From contig JAKCOZ010000654.1 in assembly GCA_022605955.1 (NCBI GenBank), positions 1 through 64,000 on the forward strand: a DNA stretch of 64,000 nt, in the 5' to 3' direction. Positions 59,203 through 64,000 of the stretch are shown here, piece after piece. The notes under the pieces are model-generated. The model saw nothing but the letters and a program-made list of their open reading frames with translations, was not told the DNA's origin and ran no database searches. This DNA is from Rallus limicola (Eukaryota; Chordata; Aves; Gruiformes; Rallidae). How positions within the stretch are numbered: position 1 is the first letter of the stretch; the number at the start of each line of letters is the position of its first letter. The position numbers were made by a program, and so were the translations under genes.

Positions 59203-62200
59203 ATGCCTTTCAGTCCTAGCTTCTTTACTTTGGGAGTTATTGCTGGACGTTTAGCATGTTTTGAACTGCAGTCTGCTAGGGCCGAGAAAAGCACCGTAGG
59301 AGGTTCCACGCATGTTCCCTCTTTCCAGGCAAAGGAAAAGGCTGAGAGCCAAAGTGACAGGGTCTGCTTGTGTGTCCTGTTAGGAGGTTTCAGACAAGCT
59401 ATGCTTTTCAGTCCTAGCTTCTTTACTTTGGGAGTTATTGCTGGACGTTTAGCATGTTTTGAACTGCAGTCTGCTAGGGCCGAGAAAAGCACCGTAGGAG
59501 GTTCCAGGCATGTTCCCTCTTTCCAGGCAAAGGAAAAGGCTGAGAGCCAAAGTGACAGGGTCTGCTTGTGTGTCCTGTTAGGAGGTTTCAGACAAGCTAT
59601 GCCTTTCAGTCCTAGCTTCTTTACTTTGGGAGTTATTGCTGGACGTTTAGCATGTTTTGAACTGCAGTCTGCTAGGGCCGAGAAAAGCACCGTAGGAGGT
59701 TCCAGGCATGTTCCCTCTTTCCAGGCAAAGGAAAAGGCTGAGAGCCAAAGAGACAGGGTCTGCTTGTGTGTCCTGTTAGGAGGTTTCAGACAAGCTATGC
59801 CTTTCAGTCCTAGCTTCTTTACTTTGGGAGTTATTGCTGGACGTTTAGCATTTTTTGAACTGCAGTCTGCTAGGGCCGAGAAAAGCACCGTAGGAGGTTC
59901 CAGGCATGTTCCCTCTTTCCAGGCAAAGGAAAAGGCTGAGAGCCAAAGTGACAGGGTCTGCTTGTGTGTCCTGTTAGGAGGTTTCAGACAAGCTATGCCT
60001 TTCATGCCTAGCTTCTTTACTTTGGGAGTTATTGCTGGACGTTTAGCATGTTTTGAACTGCAGTCTGCTAGGGCCGAGAAAAGCACCGTAGGAGGTTCCA
60101 GGCATGTTCCCTGTTTCGAGGCAAAGGAAAAGGCTGAGAGCCAAAGTGACAGGGTCTGCTTGTGTGTCCTGTTAGGAGGTTTCAGACAAGCTATGCCTTT
60201 CATGCCTAGCTTCTTTACTTTGGGAGTTATTGCTGGACGTTTAGCATGTTTTGAACTGCAGCCTGCTAGGGCCGAGAAAAGCACCGTAGGAGGTTCCAGG
60301 CATGTTCCCTCTTTCCAGGCAAAGGAAAAGGCTGAGAGCCAAAGTGACAGGGTCTGCTTGTGTGTCCTGTTAGGAGGTTTCAGACAAGCTATGCCTTTCA
60401 GGCCTAGCTTCTTTACTTTGGGAGTTATTGCTGGACGTTTAGCATGTTTTGAACTGCAGTCTGCTAGGGCCGAGAAAAGCACCGTAGGAGGTTCCAGGCA
60501 TGTTCCCTCTTTCCAGGCAAAGGAAAAGGCTGAGAGCCAAAGTGACAGGGTCTGCTTGTGTGTCCTGTTAGGAGGTTTCAGACAAGCTATGCCTTTCAGT
60601 CCTAGCTTCTTTACTTTGGGAGTTATTGCTGGACGTTTAGCATGTTTTGAACTGCAGTCTGCTAGGGCCGAGAAAAGCACCGTAGGAGGTTCCAGGCATG
60701 TTCCCTCTTTCCAGGCAAAGGAAAAGGCTGAGAGCCAAAGTGACAGGGTCTGCTTGTGTGTCCTGTTAGGAGGTTTCAGACAAGCTATGCCTTTCAGTCC
60801 TAGCTTCTTTACTTTGGGAGTTATTGCTGGACGTTTAGCATGTTTTGAACTGCAGTCTGCTAGGGCCGAGAAAAGCACCGTAGGAGGTTCCAGGCATGTT
60901 CCCTCTTTCCAGGCAAAGGAAAAGGCTGAGAGCCAAAGTGACAGGGTCTGCTTGTGTGTCCTGTTAGGAGGTTTCAGACAAGCTATGCCTTTCAGTTCTA
61001 GCTTCTTTACTTTGGGAGTTATTGCTGGACGTTTAGCATGTTTTGAACTGCAGTCTGCTAGGGCCGAGAAAAGCACCGTAGGAGGTTCCAGGCATGTTCC
61101 CTCTTTCCAGGCAAAGGAAAAGGCTGAGAGCCAAAGTGACAGGGTCTGCTTGTGTGTCCTGTTAGGAGGTTTCAGACAAGCTATGCCTTTCATGCCTAGC
61201 TTCTTTACTTTGGGAGTTATTGCTGGACGTTTAGCATGTTTTGAACTGCAGTCTGCTAGGGCCGAGAAAAGCACCGTAGGAGGTTCCAGGCATGTTCCCT
61301 CTTTCCAGGCAAAGGAAAAGGCTGAGAGCCAAAGTGTCAGGGTCTGCTTGTGTGTCCTGTTAGGAGGTTTCAGACAAGCTATGCCTTTCATGCCTAGCTT
61401 CTTTACTTTGGAAGTTATTGCTGGACGTTTAGCATGTTTTGAACTGCAGTCTGCTAGGGCCGAGAAAAGCACCGTAGGAGGTTCCAGGCATGTTCCCTCT
61501 TTCCAGGCAAAGGAAAAGGCTGAGAGCCAAAGTGACAGGGTCTGCTTGTGTGTCCTGTTAGGAGGTTTCAGACAAGCTATGCCTTTCAGTCCTAGCTTCT
61601 TTACTTTGGGAGTCATTGCTGGACATTTAGCATGTTTTGAACTGCAGTCTGCTAGGGCCGAGAAAAGCACCGTAGGAGGTTCCAGGCATGTTCCCTCTTT
61701 CCAGGCAAAGGAAAAGGCTGAGAGCCAAAGTGTCAGGGTCTGCTTGTGTGTCCTGTTAGGAGGTTTCAGACAAGATATGCCTTTCAGTCCTAGCTTCTTT
61801 ACTTTGGGAGTTATTGCTGGACGTTTAGCATGTTTTGAACTGCAGTCTGCTAGGGCCGAGAAAAGCACCGTAGGAGGTTCCAGGCATGTTCCCTCTTTCC
61901 AGGCAAAGGAAAAGGCTGAGAGCCAAAGTGACAGGGTCTGCTTGTGTGTCCTGTTAGGAGGTTTCAGACAAGCTATGCCTTTCATGCCTAGCTTCTTTAC
62001 TTTGGGAGTTATTGCTGGACGTTTAGCATGTTTTGAACTTGAGTCTGCTAGGGCCGAGAAAAGCACCGTAGGAGGTTCCAGGCATGTTCCCTCTTTCCAG
62101 GCAAAGGAAAAGGCTGAGAGCCAAAGTGACAGGGTCTGCTTGTGTGTCCTGTTAGGAGGTTTCAGACAAGCTATGCCTTTCAGTCCTAGCTTCTTTACTT

Positions 62201-64000
62201 TGGGAGTTATTGCTGGACGTTTAGCATGTTTTGAACTGCAGTCTGCTAGGGCCGAGAAAAGCACCGTAGGAGGTTCCAGGCATGTTCCCTCTTTCCAGGC
62301 AAAGGAAAAGGCTGAGAGCCAAAGTGACAGGGTCTGCTTGTGTGTCCTGTTAGGAGGTTTCAGACAAGCTATGCCTTTCAGTCCTAGCTTCTTTACTTTG
62401 GGAGTTATTGCTGGACGTTTAGCATGTTTTGAACTGCAGTCTGCTAGGGCCGAGAAAAGCACCGTAGGAGGTTCCAGGCATGTTCCCTCTTTCCAGGCAA
62501 AGGAAAAGGCTGAGAGCCAAAGTGACAGGGTCTGCTTGTGTGTCCTGTTAGGAGGTTTCAGACAAGCTATGCCTTTCATGCCTAGCTTCTTTACTTTGGG
62601 AGTTATTGCTGGACGTTTAGCATGTTTTGAACTGCAGTCTGCTAGGGCCGAGAAAAGCACCGTAGGAGGTTCCAGGCATGTTCCCTGTTTCGAGGCAAAG
62701 GAAAAGGCTGAGAGCCAAAGTGACAGGGTCTGCTTGTGTGTCCTGTTAGGAGGTTTCAGACAAGCTATGCCTTTCATGCCTAGCTTCTTTACTTTGGGAG
62801 TTATTGCTGGACGTTTAGCATGTTTTGAACTGCAGTCTGCTAGGGCCGAGAAAAGCACCGTAGGAGGTTCCAGGCATGTTCCCTCTTTCCAGGCAAAGGA
62901 AAAGGCTGAGAGCCAAAGTGACAGGGTCTGCTTGTGTGTCCTGTTAGGAGGTTTCAGACAAGCTATGCCTTTCATGCCTAGCTTCTTTACTTTGGGAGTT
63001 ATTGCTGGACGTTTAGCATGTTTTGAACTGCAGTCTGCTAGGGCCGAGAAAAGCACCGTAGGAGGTTCCAGGCATGTTCCCTCTTTCCAGGCAAAGGAAA
63101 AGGCTGAGAGCCAAAGTGACAGGGTCTGCTTGTGTGTCCTGTTAGGAGGTTTCAGACAAGCTATGCCTTTCATGCCTAGCTTCTTTACTTTGGGAGTTAT
63201 TGCTGGACGTTTAGCATGTTTTGAACTGCAGTCTGCTAGGGCCGAGAAAAGCACCGTAGGAGGTTCCAGGCATGTTCCCTCTTTCCAGGCAAAGGAAAAG
63301 GCTGAGAGCCAAAGTGACAGGGTCTGCTTGTGTGTCCTGTTAGGAGGTTTCAGACAAGCTATGCCTTTCATGCCTAGCTTCTTTACTTTGGGAGTTATTG
63401 CTGGACGTTTAGCATGTTTTGAACTGCAGTCTGCTAGGGCCGAGAAAAGCACCGTAGGAGGTTCCAGGCATGTTCCCTGTTTCGAGGCAAAGGAAAAGGC
63501 TGAGAGCCAAAGTGACAGGGTCTGCTTGTGTGTCCTGTTAGGAGGTTTCAGACAAGCTATGCCTTTCAGTCCTAGCTTCTTTACTTTGGGAGTTATTGCT
63601 GGACGTTTAGCATGTTTTGAACTGCAGTCTGCTAGGGCCGAGAAAAGCACCGTAGGAGGTTCCAGGCATGTTCCCTCTTTCCAGGCAAAGGAAAAGGCTG
63701 AGAGCCAAAGTGACAGGGTCTGCTTGTGTGTCCTGTTAGGAGGTTTCAGACAAGCTATGCCTTTCATGCCTAGCTTCTTTACTTTGGGAGTTATTGCTGG
63801 ACGTTTAGCATGTTTTGAACTGCAGTCTGCTAGGGCCGAGAAAAGCACCGTAGGAGGTTCCAGGCATGTTCCCTCTTTCCAGGCAAAGGAAAAGGCTGAG
63901 AGCCAAAGTGACAGGGTCTGCTTGTGTGTCCTGTTAGGAGGTTTCAGACAAGCTATGCCTTTCAGTCCTAGCTTCTTTACTTTGGGAGTTATTGCTGGAC
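59203..64000 (+). repeat. Block D: at least 24 monomers, cut by the window edge
   Basis: Unit 1 has CCACGCATG, unit 2 ATGCTTTTC and unit 3 AGAGACAGG, as in A and B. Unit 4 has a private G>T giving GCATTTTTTG near 59852. Units 11-15 repeat the A/B series: GTC at codon 52, TTGGAAGTT near 61410, GACATTTAG near 61622, AAGATATGC near 61774 and CTTGAGTCT near 62038. The later units resemble the interior of block B but with about two units fewer. CCTGTTTCGAGG units at about 62685 and 63477 are 792 bp apart, as in B. The antisense read-through frame is reported from 63848 to 59079. The + frame stays open to the window edge. Confidence 0.88.

Larger units (their letters stand above)
1..64000 (+). repeat. 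198-bp tandem satellite array filling the window
   Basis: The same 198-bp unit recurs without interruption from the first to the last base. For example, the ATGCCTTTCA start is at 5, 203 and 401, and again at 63955. There are about 323 complete head-to-tail copies, all in one orientation, with no spacer and no inserted element. The first four bases and the last 46 are partial units. Most copies carry zero to a few substitutions against the consensus. The only length changes I found are four 1-bp contractions at block boundaries. Such length and homogeneity are typical of eukaryotic heterochromatic satellites. I do not recognise the family, so the organism is left open. A tandem protein-coding repeat is the main alternative and is judged unlikely. 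Confidence 0.98.

Noticed and set aside
42450..63848. Separate genes in blocks A to D on both strands (for example + 42544-49356 and - 49301-42450)
   Set aside because: Each begins at GTG or TTG near the contracted junction and ends just past the next junction. They are the same read-through frames, re-phased by the 197-bp monomers.
1..64000. CRISPR array
   Set aside because: There is no division into short repeats and unique spacers. The full 198-bp unit is repeated with only a few substitutions, and no cas genes are present.
1..64000. Alpha satellite, telomere repeat, rDNA or other well-known human satellite
   Set aside because: The 198-bp period, about 49% GC and the sequence itself do not resemble the 171-bp alpha monomer, TTAGGG or GGAAT repeats, or rRNA genes as I know them.
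1..64000. Transposon or retroelement insertion within the array
   Set aside because: Monomer phase is continuous except for the four 1-bp contractions. There is no foreign segment, terminal inverted repeat, target duplication or poly-A tail.
1..64000. Inverted orientation segments or a hairpin between blocks
   Set aside because: Every monomer reads in the same direction, and I found no switch of strand anywhere in the window.
5..64000. Bacterial promoter, ribosome binding site (AGGAGG upstream of ATG) or terminator in each unit
   Set aside because: TTAGGAGG lies about 14 bases before the ATG of each unit and looks like a Shine-Dalgarno motif. However, the spacing is long, the motif recurs in every copy, and a 64-kb satellite array of this kind is not a bacterial feature.

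Overview
The whole 64 kb window is one satellite DNA array. A 198-bp monomer of about 49% GC is repeated head to tail, in one orientation, from the first base to the last: about 323 full copies plus a partial copy at the right edge. I see no unique flanking DNA, transposon, rRNA or tRNA gene, CRISPR array or gene with a recognisable product. Phase is kept almost perfectly. Reading by eye, the only length changes are four identical 1-bp contractions (197-bp monomers) at 42377-42573, 49108-49304, 57225-57421 and 59006-59202. Monomers usually differ from the consensus at only zero to a few sites. This layout points to a eukaryotic heterochromatic array (pericentromeric, centromeric or subtelomeric). 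Frequent C>T or G>A changes at the monomer's three CpGs hint at a CpG-methylating genome, such as a vertebrate or plant. I do not recognise the family and cannot name the species. In this annotation, monomer position 1 is the A of ATGCC at base 5.

Layout. (1) 5-24160, monomers 1-122: a mosaic with local duplications of 2, 3, 5 and about 15 monomers, and one cassette shared at a distance of 81 monomers. (2) 24161-42376: three successive copies of a higher-order repeat (HOR). Copies I and II have 32 monomers (6336 bp). Copy III has 28 monomers (5544 bp), having lost two pairs. (3) 42377-64000: four blocks (A, B, C, D) separated by a distinctive 197-bp monomer. They have 34, 41, 9 and at least 24 monomers. 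They share similar starts and, where complete, similar ends, but their interiors differ. This is what unequal exchange and gene conversion inside a satellite would leave.

Coding potential. Because 198 is divisible by 3 and one frame on each strand lacks stops, the array shows enormous read-through frames: 14206 codons on the + strand at 5-42625, and an antisense frame open from 42570 to the left window edge. The repeating 66-residue units have no domain I recognise, and the mix of silent and replacement variants looks neutral. I therefore treat these frames as a property of the repeat and not as genes. The features of interest are the HOR architecture, the boundary monomer, the traces of recombination, and the unusual openness of both strands.
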